A DNA stretch of 64,000 bases from Sphingomonas trueperi (GTDB lineage: Bacteria; Pseudomonadota; Alphaproteobacteria; Sphingomonadales; Sphingomonadaceae), in assembly GCF_011927635.1 (NCBI RefSeq), contig NZ_JAATJB010000002.1, forward strand, positions 434,001-498,000. Reading direction: 5' to 3'. Position numbers and translations under genes: made by a program. Positions 9,400-18,155 of the stretch are shown piece by piece. The number at the start of each line of letters is the position of its first letter. Within the stretch, counting starts at the first letter, position 1. The notes beneath the pieces are model-generated. The model was given only the letters and a program-made list of their open reading frames with translations, did no database searches and was not told the DNA's origin.

Positions 9400-9427
9400 T
9401 TGACACCCTTTATTTTGTGGCTATAGC
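9400..9427 (+). promoter_or_regulatory. Candidate sigma-70 promoter of the haem-type receptor
   Basis: A consensus -35 hexamer TTGACA (9400-9405) and a -10 like hexamer TATAGC (9422-9427) are separated by 16 nt, in an AT-richer patch unusual for this window, and lie 40 nt upstream of the GTG start at 9468. Confidence 0.6.
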
Positions 9428-9430
9428 AAG

Positions 9431-9445
9431 TGCGAATCAGTTGCA
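9431..9445 (+). promoter_or_regulatory. Candidate Fur box
   Basis: TGCGAATCAGTTGCA fits a degenerate 7-1-7 Fur box (10 of 14 defined positions match TGATAATnATTATCA). It sits just downstream of the -10 hexamer, where iron-loaded Fur would block transcription, and upstream of a receptor of the haem/haemoglobin class. Fur control is inferred. Confidence 0.45.
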
Positions 9446-9467
9446 GTAGCAAGTAAGGGGAGCCTTC

Positions 9468-11669
9468 GTGATCCATCCAATCGCCCGCCTGGCCGGGGCG
9501 GCGAGCCTGTTCGCCTACCTGTCGTCCGCGCCGGCATTCGCGCAGGCGCAGCAGACCGCCGCCGTCGCAGAGCAGGACGGCAAGCCCGATCCCGCCACGA
9601 TCACCGTCACCGCGACTCGCCTCGCCACCGATACGCAGAAGGTGCCCGCGACGGTGACAGTCGTCACCGACGAGAAGATGGCCGACCAGTTGGTCAACGA
9701 CGTGAAGGATCTGGTGCGCTTCGAGCCGGGCGTGAGCGTGCCGCGCCAGCCTGCCCGCTTCGGCGCGGCAGCGGGCACCACCGGGCGCGCAGGCAATGAG
9801 GGCTTCGTCGTGCGCGGCATCGGCGGCAACCGCGTGCTGATCCAGGTGGATGGCGTGCGTGTGCCCGATGGCTTCAGTTTCGGCGCACAGAGCGTCGGGC
9901 GCGGCGACTATGTCGATCTCGGGCTGGTCAAATCGGTGGAGATCCTGCGCGGGCCGGCCTCGGCGCTCTATGGCAGCGACGGTCTCGCTGGCGCGATCAG
10001 CTTCACCACCGCCGATCCCGGCGATTTCCTGACCGGCGGTAAGTCGGTGGGCGGGCTGGTGCGCGCCGGCTACCAGTCGTCCGACCAGGAGTGGAGCGAG
10101 ACCGGCATCCTGGCGGGCAAGTCCGGCGACTGGTCGGCGATGGTCGCCTATACCCGCCGCGACTTCGCCGAGCTGGAGAACAAGGGCAGCGTCGGCGGCA
10201 GCGGGGCGGCCCGCACCAAGGCCAATCCGCAGGACGGCGATTCGAACGCCGTGCTCAGCCGGATCGTCTACGAGCCCGGCAACGGGCACAAGCTGCGGCT
10301 GACTGGCGAATATCTGGACAACCATCTCGACAGCAACGTGCTGACCAGCGTCAGCGCCAGCGTCGCCGGTACCACCGCCAACGACAAGACCAGGCGCAAG
10401 CGCGCGGCATTTGACTGGACCTGGGCCGGGCAGGGCGCGATCCAGCACACGCGACTCAGTCTCTACTGGCAGCAGGCCAAGGACAGCCAGTTCTCCGCCG
10501 AGGACCGCACCGTGCTCGCCGATCGCACCCGGCTGAACACCTTCGACAATCGCGTGTTCGGCGGATCGGGCGAGATCATGTTCGGCTATGAAACCGGCGC
10601 GCTCCGCCACCGCCTCATCCTCGGGGCCGATGCCAGCCGCACCCGGCAGGAGGGCATCCGCGACGGCACCGTGCCGCCAGCGGGCGAGACCTATCCCACC
10701 CGCGCCTTCCCGATCACCGATTTCACGCTGGCCGGCCTGTTCGTCTCGGACGAGATCAGCCTTGGCCCGGTGACGCTGTTCCCGGCGCTGCGTTTCGACC
10801 ATTACGCGCTCGATCCGCGCAAGGATGCCGCGCTGCCGACGTTCAATTCGGCCAGCCAGAGCGGCTCGCGCGTCTCGCCCAAGATCGGGGCGACGGTGGC
10901 GTTGGGGAGCGGGTTGAGCCTGTTCGCCAATTATGCCCAGGGATTCAAGGCGCCCGAACCCAGCCAGGTGAACCAGTTCTTCCAGAACCTCGCCTTCGGC
11001 TATCGCTCCGAGCCCAATCCGAACCTCAAGCCCGAGACCAGCCGCAGCGTCGAAGGCGGCATCCGCTTCGCCGGCGGCGGCGTGCGCGTGCAGCTGACCG
11101 GCTTCCATGCCGATTACGACAACTTCATCTCGCAGGAAGTGGTGGGCGGCGCGTTCACGCCCGCCAACCCGGCGGTCTACCAGTTCATCAATCTCGACGA
11201 GGCGCGGGTAAACGGTATCGAGGGGCGGGTGGATGCGCAGCTCGGCCGCGGCTTCAGCGCCAACCTCGCCTTCGCCTATGCCGATGGTGACGTGATCCGC
11301 AACGGGGCGCGGGCGTCGCTCTCGACGGTCGATCCCGCGAAGATCGTGGGCGGGTTCGGCTACCGCGCGCCCGACGGGGCGTTCGGGGGGCAGCTGATCG
11401 TGACGCACAGCACCCGCAAGGAAGCGACCGCCACCACCGGCGTGTGTACCGCCGCCTGCTACCGGCCGGATGCCTTCACCATCGTCGACGCCACCGCCTT
11501 CGTGCGGGTGACGGACGGGCTCACGCTGCGCGCCGGCATCTTCAACCTGCTCGACAAGAAATATGCCTGGTGGAACGACGTGCGCGGCCTCGCCGCCAGC
11601 TCGACGATCACCGACGCCTATACCCAGCCGGGACGCAACGGCAGCGTCTCGATCAGCTACCGCTTCTGA
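9468..11669 (+). CDS. TonB-dependent haem/haemoglobin-type receptor
   Basis: 733 residues. The signal peptide is about 1-25 (APAFAQ), with a TonB-box-like ATITVTATR at 43-51, a plug domain to about 190 (IQVDGVRVPDGF; VEILRGPASALYGSDGLAGAISF), and a 22-strand barrel ending NGSVSISYRF with C-terminal Phe. The plug and the GFKAPEPSQVNQFFQN barrel segment are typical of the haemoglobin/transferrin/lactoferrin receptor family. The GTG start is chosen because AAGGGGAG lies at a good distance before it. It is probably co-transcribed with the DUF6607 gene 17 nt downstream, which supports a role in haem-iron uptake. The exact ligand is not proven. Confidence 0.9.
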   Translation: MIHPIARLAGAASLFAYLSSAPAFAQAQQTAAVAEQDGKPDPATITVTATRLATDTQKVPATVTVVTDEKMADQLVNDVKDLVRFEPGVSVPRQPARFGAAAGTTGRAGNEGFVVRGIGGNRVLIQVDGVRVPDGFSFGAQSVGRGDYVDLGLVKSVEILRGPASALYGSDGLAGAISFTTADPGDFLTGGKSVGGLVRAGYQSSDQEWSETGILAGKSGDWSAMVAYTRRDFAELENKGSVGGSGAARTKANPQDGDSNAVLSRIVYEPGNGHKLRLTGEYLDNHLDSNVLTSVSASVAGTTANDKTRRKRAAFDWTWAGQGAIQHTRLSLYWQQAKDSQFSAEDRTVLADRTRLNTFDNRVFGGSGEIMFGYETGALRHRLILGADASRTRQEGIRDGTVPPAGETYPTRAFPITDFTLAGLFVSDEISLGPVTLFPALRFDHYALDPRKDAALPTFNSASQSGSRVSPKIGATVALGSGLSLFANYAQGFKAPEPSQVNQFFQNLAFGYRSEPNPNLKPETSRSVEGGIRFAGGGVRVQLTGFHADYDNFISQEVVGGAFTPANPAVYQFINLDEARVNGIEGRVDAQLGRGFSANLAFAYADGDVIRNGARASLSTVDPAKIVGGFGYRAPDGAFGGQLIVTHSTRKEATATTGVCTAACYRPDAFTIVDATAFVRVTDGLTLRAGIFNLLDKKYAWWNDVRGLAASSTITDAYTQPGRNGSVSISYRF

Positions 11670-11686
11670 CCATCGGAGGGCACATC

Positions 11687-12670
11687 ATGAAGTTTCGTCG
11701 TTCCGGCCTGCTGGCCCTCAGCCTCGCGGCCATGGTGCCGGCGCTTCCTGCGGCAGCAGACGGCCCGGTCAAACCGCGCAGCGCCGCCGAGGAACAGGCC
11801 TCGTTCGCGGCCGACCGGCGCGACATCCTCGCCATGGCGGGCACCTTCAAGGTGCGCTTCGACATGCAGGAGTCGACCGCCTGGCGCGCCGACTACACCC
11901 CGATCGACCGATCGATCTCCGGCGGCAACGAAGTGGTGCGGGTGATCGAAGACACCGGCCGGAGGATCGTCCTCCAGCACCTGCTGGTGGTCGAGCAGGG
12001 TGGCAAGACCATGGTGATCAAGCACTGGCGCCAGGACTGGGACTATGAACCCGCGCGCGTGCTCGTCTATGCCGGCCCGAACGAATGGAAGTGGGAAGCG
12101 GTGCCCGAGGCTATGCGGCGCGGCCGCTGGTCGCAGACCGTCTATCAGGTCGATGACAGCCCGCGCTATGGCGGCTGGGGCCAGTGGACCACCGAGGGTG
12201 GCGTGCGGCGCTGGCGCTCCGGCTGGACCTGGCGTCCACTCGCCCGGCGCGACGCGGTGCGCGGACCGGTCTATGACCGCTATCTCGGCATCAACCGGCA
12301 CCAGCCGACCCCGACCGGCTGGATTCACTGGCAGGACAACACCAAGATGGGCCTGATCGACGGCACGCTGCAGCCGGTCGTCCAGGAATATGTGCTGAAC
12401 AGCTACACCCGCTTCGACGGCTACGACGTGAAGGCGGCCGATGCCTATTGGGCGGCGACCAAGGGCTATTGGGCGGCGATCCGCGCGGAATGGGACCGCA
12501 TCGCCAATGCCAAGAACGGTATCAGGATCACCGAGGCGGCGCAGGCGGGCACGGTGATCGCCAGTCGGCTGCTCGAGATCGCCGACGAGGTGCAGGCCGG
12601 CAAGAGGAAGGAAGCCGACGCGATCGTGCTGGCGAAGACGCTTATGGATCAGGCGACCAGGGCCGCCTGA
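11687..12670 (+). CDS. DUF6607 family exported protein
   Basis: 327 residues. A Sec signal peptide (about 1-24, ending LPAAADG) is followed by a soluble domain rich in Trp and Tyr (KHWRQDWDYEP, YGGWGQWTTEGG, RSGWTWRPLARRD), which matches my memory of DUF6607. A GGAGGG ribosome site precedes the ATG. The gene follows the haem-type receptor by 17 nt on the same strand, an association I recall from sphingomonads and Bacteroidetes. Biochemical function is unknown; a periplasmic role in iron or haem handling is inferred from the neighbour. Confidence 0.85.
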   Translation: MKFRRSGLLALSLAAMVPALPAAADGPVKPRSAAEEQASFAADRRDILAMAGTFKVRFDMQESTAWRADYTPIDRSISGGNEVVRVIEDTGRRIVLQHLLVVEQGGKTMVIKHWRQDWDYEPARVLVYAGPNEWKWEAVPEAMRRGRWSQTVYQVDDSPRYGGWGQWTTEGGVRRWRSGWTWRPLARRDAVRGPVYDRYLGINRHQPTPTGWIHWQDNTKMGLIDGTLQPVVQEYVLNSYTRFDGYDVKAADAYWAATKGYWAAIRAEWDRIANAKNGIRITEAAQAGTVIASRLLEIADEVQAGKRKEADAIVLAKTLMDQATRAA

Positions 12671-12900
12671 TCCTGCGCGCGGGCCGGGGAGTTCGAAGGC
12701 CACCGGCCCGCGCGCGAATTGCATGGTAGCTATGTGCCGCACATGGCGACGCAGCGGAAAATCAAGGCGCGCCTCACCGCGTGCGCGCGCGAGAGAGGAC
12801 AGGGTGCGTTCACCTTTGCCTCGACCCCATATCAATGTGGAAAGCGGTGGAATGCGCCCGGTGCACTTGCTGTCATCTGCTACGCGATCACGTAGCCGAA

Positions 12901-13004
12901 GCTGCCGTTCGACATGGCGTTTGATGACGGCCGTCAAGGCCCACGAACCGTCGGCAGCGGCCGACCGGATAGCGTGGCGCGCCGGTTGGGCTTCGAACGG
13001 CAGC
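12901..13004. repeat. Composite palindromic intergenic repeat
   Basis: Lies in a gene-free stretch (12671-13041). The outer arms GCTGCCGTTCGA (12901-12912) and TCGAACGGCAGC (12993-13004) are a perfect 12-bp inverted repeat about 80 nt apart. Inside are a perfect 12-bp palindrome TGACGGCCGTCA (12925-12936) and GTCGGC/GCCGAC arms near 12950-12963. The same arm core appears at 727-759 and, once, at 9244-9253. This looks like a dispersed, non-coding repeat family. Nothing else is seen in 12671-12900. Confidence 0.55.
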
Positions 13005-13041
13005 AGGGCTTGAAAGCGGACGGCGTTTATAATGCTAGGGG

Positions 13042-13281
13042 CTACGCATCCTTCCCCTCGGCAAAGACCTCGCGCGCGTCATCGCGCAGTTTACGCGCGT
13101 CGCGCAGGCTGACCTCCGGGTAGGAGCCGAAGCTGAGCCTCTTCTCCAGGCCACGGTGTTTGAACTTCATCCGCCAGAGGCGGGAGCTGGATGGCGACAC
13201 GATGAGGTAGGGGCCCAACTCGTCATAAAGCTTGTAGGCCTTTTCGCGGGTCTTGGCCTTGCGGATCGACAGATCACTCAA
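13042..13281 (-). pseudogene. Truncated tyrosine-type integrase (N-terminal arm-binding domain only)
   Basis: 79 residues. The sequence (LSIRKAKTREKAYKLYDELG; LIVSPSSSRLWRMKFKHRG; KRLSFGSYPEVSLRDARKLRDDAR) is the DUF4102 arm-type DNA-binding domain of P4-like integrases. Full-length enzymes run to about 400 residues; here a TAG follows FAEGKDA and no core-binding or catalytic domain is found in the sequence beyond. The stub starts about 205 nt from the 3' end of tRNA-Gly(CCC) and reads away from it, the usual position of an integrase at its tRNA attachment site. It is therefore the scar of a lost genomic island. No second copy of the tRNA 3' end was seen. Confidence 0.8.
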
Positions 13282-13334
13282 CGGTATGGTTCGGACCTCT
13301 CATCCCGAGGTCCCCCCGCTGTGGGGCCTCGTGC

Positions 13335-13372
13335 AAAAAAAAGTGGGGCCCGCGATTTTAGAGAAGGCCCCA
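13335..13372 (-). terminator. Rho-independent terminator
   Basis: On the minus strand, TGGGGCC (13372-13366) pairs with GGCCCCA (13350-13344) over a 15-nt loop, followed after one base by eight Ts (13342-13335). It lies downstream of tRNA-Gly and upstream of the integrase stub, and most likely ends the tRNA transcript. Confidence 0.7.
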
Positions 13373-13486
13373 TCTGCAGTTGCGATTTGATGAGATGAGA
13401 CAAGCGATCACGAACCGGACGGCCCGAAAAATACCGCAGATTTCCGTGGTTTACAAAGCTCTGTGGGATGTCGTGAGATCGAGAAT

Positions 13487-13560
13487 TGGAGCGGGTGAAG
13501 GGAATCGAACCCTCGTCGTAAGCTTGGGAAGCTTCTGCTCTACCATTGAGCTACACCCGC
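13487..13560 (-). tRNA. tRNA-Gly(CCC)
   Basis: A complete cloverleaf on the minus strand: acceptor GCGGGTG/CACCCGC, D-arm GCTC/GAGC, anticodon loop TTCCCAA giving anticodon CCC (reads GGG), T-arm GAGGG/CCCTT with GTTCGATTC, discriminator T and encoded CCA. The outermost anticodon-stem pair is a G-A mismatch. It probably served as the attachment site of the island whose integrase stub lies at 13042-13281. Confidence 0.95.
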
Positions 13561-13702
13561 AATCCGTTGAGCTGGCTCAACTTTTTGCCACTGCCGCTGG
13601 ATGGTGTGCAAAGCGTTTTGCAAACCGGCGGCCTGTGGAAGTCGAAATAGCGGCGCCGCGCGTCGCTGGCAATGCCCTACATGCCCCTCGCCGCGCGACG
13701 AT

Positions 13703-13732
13703 CCCGCCCCCTCGCCGCAGCAAGGGGGCGGG
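13703..13732. terminator. GC hairpin at the end of the large TonB-dependent receptor gene
   Basis: CCCGCCCCC (13703-13711) pairs perfectly with GGGGGCGGG (13724-13732) over a 12-nt loop, 8 nt beyond the receptor stop codon. No T-run follows, so termination is likely but not certain. Confidence 0.5.
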
Positions 13733-13739
13733 GCCGGGA

Positions 13740-16496
13740 TCAGAACTGGACGCGGCCGCCCAGGCTGATGCGGCTGCCGGACAGTTCGTAGGTCGCCGGG
13801 AACGACGGATCCATCGTATAGCCCTTGGTCTTGGCGTTGCCGACGTTGATGCCCTGCAGCTCGACGCGGAAGTTCCTGGTCACCTGGTAGCTCGCGGCGA
13901 CGTCGAACTGGCCATAGGCCGAGCGATAGACCGGATAGAAGTTGCGTTCGATCCGCTCCACATAGGCGCCCTTCCAGTTGTACGAGCCGCGGATCGAGAA
14001 AGGCCCCTTGTCGTAGAACAGCGTGGCATTGTAGGTGTTGTCCGATAGGCCGATCGGCGCGGTCGGGATCTTGAGGTCCGACTGGCCGGTCAGTGAGCTG
14101 TCGAGGAAGGTATAGTTGGCGTTGACGCCGAAGCCGTCGAGCCAGCCGACCAGCATGCCGAACGGCACCACCGCATTCAATTCGACGCCGCTCACCTTGT
14201 ACGAGCCTTCGGCGTTGACCGGCTGGTAGACGTCGAATTCATAGACGCCGTCGATCGTGCCATTGGCATTGTACTTGGTGACGTTCGGCACCGTGCCGGT
14301 CAGCTTGTTGACCACCACGCCCTTGATCTTCTTCCAGAAATAGGACGCGGCGAGGATGCCGCCGTCGCCGACATATTTCTCGACGCCGATTTCCCACTGA
14401 TCGGCGTAGGTCGGCTTCAGGTTCGGATTGCCGTCCGAATAGCGGAAATCGTTGAAGCTCGCGGTGCGCTTGTAGGCGAGGTTGGTCAGCGCCGGGCGGA
14501 TCAGCGTCTGCGAGGCGGCGGCGCGCAGATAGAGGCTGTTGGTCAGCTCGGCACGGGCGTTCAGCGCCGGCAGCAGCTTGCTGTAGCGGCCTTCGCTGGA
14601 GACCGGCGCATCGGTGAGGCCGGTCTGGCCGTTGGGCTTCTGCACCTGGTGGAAGCCTTCGGACGTCACCGTCGTGCGGACGTAGCGCGCGCCGAGATTG
14701 ACGAACACCGGCACGGCGACGTCGAATTCGAAATCGACCATGCCATAGCCGGCCCAGGTCGTCTCGCGCACCTTGTAATATTGGCCCGGATCGAACGGCG
14801 TGACGAAGCCCTGCGGGCGGAAGAAGCTGCGCGCATAGTCGTTCGAGATCTGCGACCAGCTCAGGTCCCGCGCCTGATAGGGCTTGCCGCCGGCGATGGC
14901 GATCACGTTCTCCAGCGGGCTGTCGGCCAACGTGCGCTTGTTGACATAGGCGGTGCTGCCGCGCGTCGGGCCCTGGATCTTCTCCTCGCCATATTCGCGC
15001 TCGTTGGTCTTGTTGGTGTAGCGCGCGCCGAAATTGACGCGCTTCAGCGCCTCGAACCCGCCGAAATCGGCGAGATAGGTGACGTCGGCCTGCGCTGCGT
15101 ACTTGTCGTCCTTGATCCGCTCCAGCGTGGTTTCATACGCCTCGAACAGATAGGCAGACGGCGCGTTGTACATGTCGATCGACTTTGGGTTGTCGCTCTT
15201 GATCGTCTCGCCGCCGGTCGCCGTGTAGCGGGTACGCGAGGGCGCATAGGCGACATGCTTCAGATTGGCATAGTCGCGGGTCTTCTTGGCGCCCGAATAG
15301 CCGCCGAGCACGTTGATCTGCCACTGGCCGGTTTCCCAGTTCAGCTCGCCGCCGAACTGGCGATAGTCGGTGTCGTTGCGATACTGCTTGCTGAGGAATT
15401 CGTGCTGGGTGTTGGTGTAGGCGACGTCGCGCAGCACGACGATGCCCGACTGCGACAGCGTGGTCTTGTCGGCATCGTAGATCCGCTCGAGCGTCGAGTT
15501 GCTCGAAGCCGAATAGCCAGCGGCGTCATATTCGTCCTCGACCGTGTCGTAGGAGCCGACGAAGGCGTCGAAGCTGAGCGAGAATTTGTCGCTCGGCTTG
15601 TACTGCACCGCGCCCGAGACGCCGAGGCGGTCCTGGTCGTTGAAATAGACGCGGTCGCCGACCTTGTCGAGGAACACGATCTTGTTCTTGTCGGCATCCG
15701 AATAGGTGACGCCGGCGTCGCGCGCGAGGACCGCGATCGCCTGGTTGCGGTTGGTGCCGGCGCGGTCGGTCCAGCGGGAGATCGGGCGGAAGTTGATGCC
15801 GGAGTTGCTGTCAGTGCGGTTGCTGCGCTTCTGCCGCGCGACCGAGACGAGCACGCCGAAATCGCCGAAGGTGTTGCTGGCGAGCACCGAGAAATTGGGG
15901 TCGATCTTCTCCGAAATCGAGTTGTACGCACCCTCGGCGCTGCCGACGAGCCGGAAACCCGGCGTGTCGAAGGGCCGCGCGGTGCGGATCGCGACCGAGC
16001 CGGCGATGCCACCTTCCTCGTCCGAGGCGCGCGGCGACTTCTGGACCGTCACCGATTGGATCAGCTCCGAGGCGAAGATGTCGAACTCGACGTCGCGGCC
16101 GCCCGAGCCCGAGGCGGTGGCCAGCTTGTTGATCGAGACGAAGGTGAATTCGCTGGGCAGGCCGCGGACGTTGACGCGCGTGCCCAGGCCCTTGTTGCGT
16201 TCGATCGTCACGCCCGGCACGCGCTGCAGCGCTTCGGACAGGTTCTGGTCGGGGAAGTCGGCGATGTCGGTGGCGACGATCGAATCGGAGAAGCCGACAT
16301 TCTCGCGCTTGAGCTCGATTGCTTCCTGCAGGCTGCGGCGATAGCCGGAGACGACGATTTCCTCGCCCGCCTCGGCCTGGCCGGCGTCGGCGGCGTCGCT
16401 GGTCTGCGCGGCGGCAGGCATGGCGAGCAGTGCGGCGATGGCGGCGCCGGCGAGCAGGCCGGCGTTGCGGCGCCAGTTGGTGACGTTCTGGTACAT
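13740..16496 (-). CDS. TonB-dependent receptor (TIGR01782-like)
   Basis: 918 residues from the ATG at 16496, which is preceded by AAAGGGGGAACC; the frame stays open far upstream, but that extension overlaps the divergent ferredoxin reductase and lacks a signal peptide. The signal peptide ends MPAAAQ (about residue 31). A TonB-box-like EEIVVSGYRRSLQEAI follows, then the plug (ALQRVPGVTIERNKG; TVQKSPRASDEEGGIAGSV) and a barrel ending LGGRVQF. This subclass takes up glycans or other large organic ligands in Caulobacter and sphingomonads. The ligand is unknown; no adjacent hydrolase points to one. Confidence 0.93.
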   Translation of the reverse strand: MYQNVTNWRRNAGLLAGAAIAALLAMPAAAQTSDAADAGQAEAGEEIVVSGYRRSLQEAIELKRENVGFSDSIVATDIADFPDQNLSEALQRVPGVTIERNKGLGTRVNVRGLPSEFTFVSINKLATASGSGGRDVEFDIFASELIQSVTVQKSPRASDEEGGIAGSVAIRTARPFDTPGFRLVGSAEGAYNSISEKIDPNFSVLASNTFGDFGVLVSVARQKRSNRTDSNSGINFRPISRWTDRAGTNRNQAIAVLARDAGVTYSDADKNKIVFLDKVGDRVYFNDQDRLGVSGAVQYKPSDKFSLSFDAFVGSYDTVEDEYDAAGYSASSNSTLERIYDADKTTLSQSGIVVLRDVAYTNTQHEFLSKQYRNDTDYRQFGGELNWETGQWQINVLGGYSGAKKTRDYANLKHVAYAPSRTRYTATGGETIKSDNPKSIDMYNAPSAYLFEAYETTLERIKDDKYAAQADVTYLADFGGFEALKRVNFGARYTNKTNEREYGEEKIQGPTRGSTAYVNKRTLADSPLENVIAIAGGKPYQARDLSWSQISNDYARSFFRPQGFVTPFDPGQYYKVRETTWAGYGMVDFEFDVAVPVFVNLGARYVRTTVTSEGFHQVQKPNGQTGLTDAPVSSEGRYSKLLPALNARAELTNSLYLRAAASQTLIRPALTNLAYKRTASFNDFRYSDGNPNLKPTYADQWEIGVEKYVGDGGILAASYFWKKIKGVVVNKLTGTVPNVTKYNANGTIDGVYEFDVYQPVNAEGSYKVSGVELNAVVPFGMLVGWLDGFGVNANYTFLDSSLTGQSDLKIPTAPIGLSDNTYNATLFYDKGPFSIRGSYNWKGAYVERIERNFYPVYRSAYGQFDVAASYQVTRNFRVELQGINVGNAKTKGYTMDPSFPATYELSGSRISLGGRVQF

Positions 16497-16877
16497 GGTT
16501 CCCCCTTTGGATGTCGTGGACGCGCGGGTGCCGGCACGCGATCCGTCGATTGCGCGCGGTGCCGCGCCCGTTGAATCAGTGTTGCCGATGAAGCAGCGGC
16601 GCGCGCTGTTGCTGCTGCGCCGATGCGGAATCAGCCCTGTGGCTGGGCCGCCCGAAGATCTGATGTCGCTGTGGCCAAACCCCGTTCCTCCCTGCCGGGC
16701 GCAGGTGCGCAAGACTTGTGACGCGAACATTACGTAACGAAAAAATTTACATGTCGCGGCGACGCACGGTGCGGAATGATTGGCGCGACGGTTCGCGGGC
16801 GATAGATCTTCGCGCGACCGTTGGCGCCTTGATAGGGTTGGCGGGAGAACAGGGCTGGGTCGTGTGGGGAGGACAGG
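16497..16877. other. Divergent intergenic region with a TTACGTAA palindrome
   Basis: This 381-nt gap separates the leftward receptor from the rightward ferredoxin reductase. It holds an 8-bp palindrome TTACGTAA (16730-16737) within an AT-rich patch, AACATTACGTAACGAAAA, the best candidate for an operator or promoter of the receptor. The receptor's ribosome site AAAGGGGG lies next to 16500. I see no RNA gene or further repeat here. Confidence 0.35.
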
Positions 16878-18098
16878 TTGGACAGGTTCGATATTCTGAT
16901 CGTCGGCAGCGGCCATGGCGGGGCGCAGTGCGCGGTGGCGCTCCGGCAGGCGGGGTTTGCCGGCACGCTCGCGGTGATCGGCGAGGATCCCGAGCTTCCC
17001 TATGAGCGCCCGCCGCTTTCCAAGGATTATCTGAAGGGCGAGAAGAGCTTCGAGCGCATCCTGATCCGCGCGCCGGCTTTCTGGGAAGAGCGGGCGGTGA
17101 CCATGCTCGCCGGCCGGCGCGTCGTCGCGGTCGATCCCGCGGCGAAGACCGTCACCGATGCGGCGGGCGCGACGATCGGCTATGGCGCGCTGGTCTGGTC
17201 GGCGGGCGGCAGCGCGCGGCGGCTGGCGTGCAGCGGGCATGATCTCGCCGGCGTCCACGCGATCCGCACGCGGCGTGATGTCGACCAGCTGCTCGCCGAG
17301 CTGCCGACGACCCAGCGCATCGTCGTGATCGGCGGCGGCTATATCGGTCTGGAGGCGGCCGCCGCGCTGATCAAGGCCGACAAGCAGGTCGTGGTGCTGG
17401 AGGCGATGGACCGGGTGCTCGCCCGCGTCGCCGGCGAACCGCTGTCGCGCTTCTACGAAGCCGAGCACCGCGCACACGGCGTCGAGATCCGTACCGGCGC
17501 GTTGGTGGAATGCCTGGAGGAACAAGACGGGCGCGTCTGCGGCGTGCGGCTGTCGGGGGGCGAGGTGCTGCCGGCCGACATGGTGATCGTCGGCATCGGC
17601 ATCGTCCCCGAAGTCGCGCCGCTGCTCGACGCGGGCGCGGCGGGCGGCAATGGCGTGCGGGTCGACGCGCAGTGCCGCACCAGCCTGCCGGACGTCTATG
17701 CGATCGGCGACTGCGCGCTGCATGTGAATGCCTATGCCGACGGCGCCGAGATTCGGCTGGAATCGGTGCAGAATGCCAACGACCAGGCGAACATGGTCGC
17801 CAAGCTGCTCACGGGGCAGGCGGCGCATTATGATGCGGTGCCGTGGTTCTGGTCGAACCAGTACGACCTCAAGCTGCAGACCGTCGGCCTGTCGATCGGG
17901 CACGACGCGACGGTGCTGCGCGGCGACCTGTCGGCGCGCAGCTTCTCGGTGATCTACCTCAAGCAGGGGCGGGTGATCGCGCTCGACTGCGTCAACGCCA
18001 TGCGGGACTATGTGCAGGGCAAGCGGCTGGTCGCCGAGCGGATGATGGTCGATCCTGCGGTGCTCGCCGATCCGGCGACGGTGCTCAAGGAGCTTTGA
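16878..18098 (+). CDS. Ferredoxin--NAD(P) reductase, rhodocoxin/putidaredoxin reductase type
   Basis: 406 residues. FAD domain with VGSGHGGAQ near the N-terminus, ELPYERPPLSKDYL typical of oxygenase-coupled reductases, NAD domain with IGGGYIGLEAA near residue 154, second FAD motif DVYAIGDCALH near 272, and the C-terminal WFWSNQYDLKLQ dimer/reductase domain. Such enzymes pass electrons from NADH to a [2Fe-2S] ferredoxin serving a P450 or ring hydroxylase; no ferredoxin or oxygenase is visible here, so the partner is elsewhere. The start is TTG, chosen because GGGAGGA lies shortly upstream. It is followed by a crotonase-family gene. Confidence 0.9.
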   Translation: MDRFDILIVGSGHGGAQCAVALRQAGFAGTLAVIGEDPELPYERPPLSKDYLKGEKSFERILIRAPAFWEERAVTMLAGRRVVAVDPAAKTVTDAAGATIGYGALVWSAGGSARRLACSGHDLAGVHAIRTRRDVDQLLAELPTTQRIVVIGGGYIGLEAAAALIKADKQVVVLEAMDRVLARVAGEPLSRFYEAEHRAHGVEIRTGALVECLEEQDGRVCGVRLSGGEVLPADMVIVGIGIVPEVAPLLDAGAAGGNGVRVDAQCRTSLPDVYAIGDCALHVNAYADGAEIRLESVQNANDQANMVAKLLTGQAAHYDAVPWFWSNQYDLKLQTVGLSIGHDATVLRGDLSARSFSVIYLKQGRVIALDCVNAMRDYVQGKRLVAERMMVDPAVLADPATVLKEL

Positions 18099-18155
18099 GT
18101 TGCGCGAGCCAGCGCGCGCGGGCATCCCTTCTTCCAACCAGAAGGAGAAGTGAGG

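Noticed and set aside
9381..11408. A 675-codon frame on the minus strand
   Set aside because: Antisense to the haem-type receptor, compositionally biased and without recognisable motifs.
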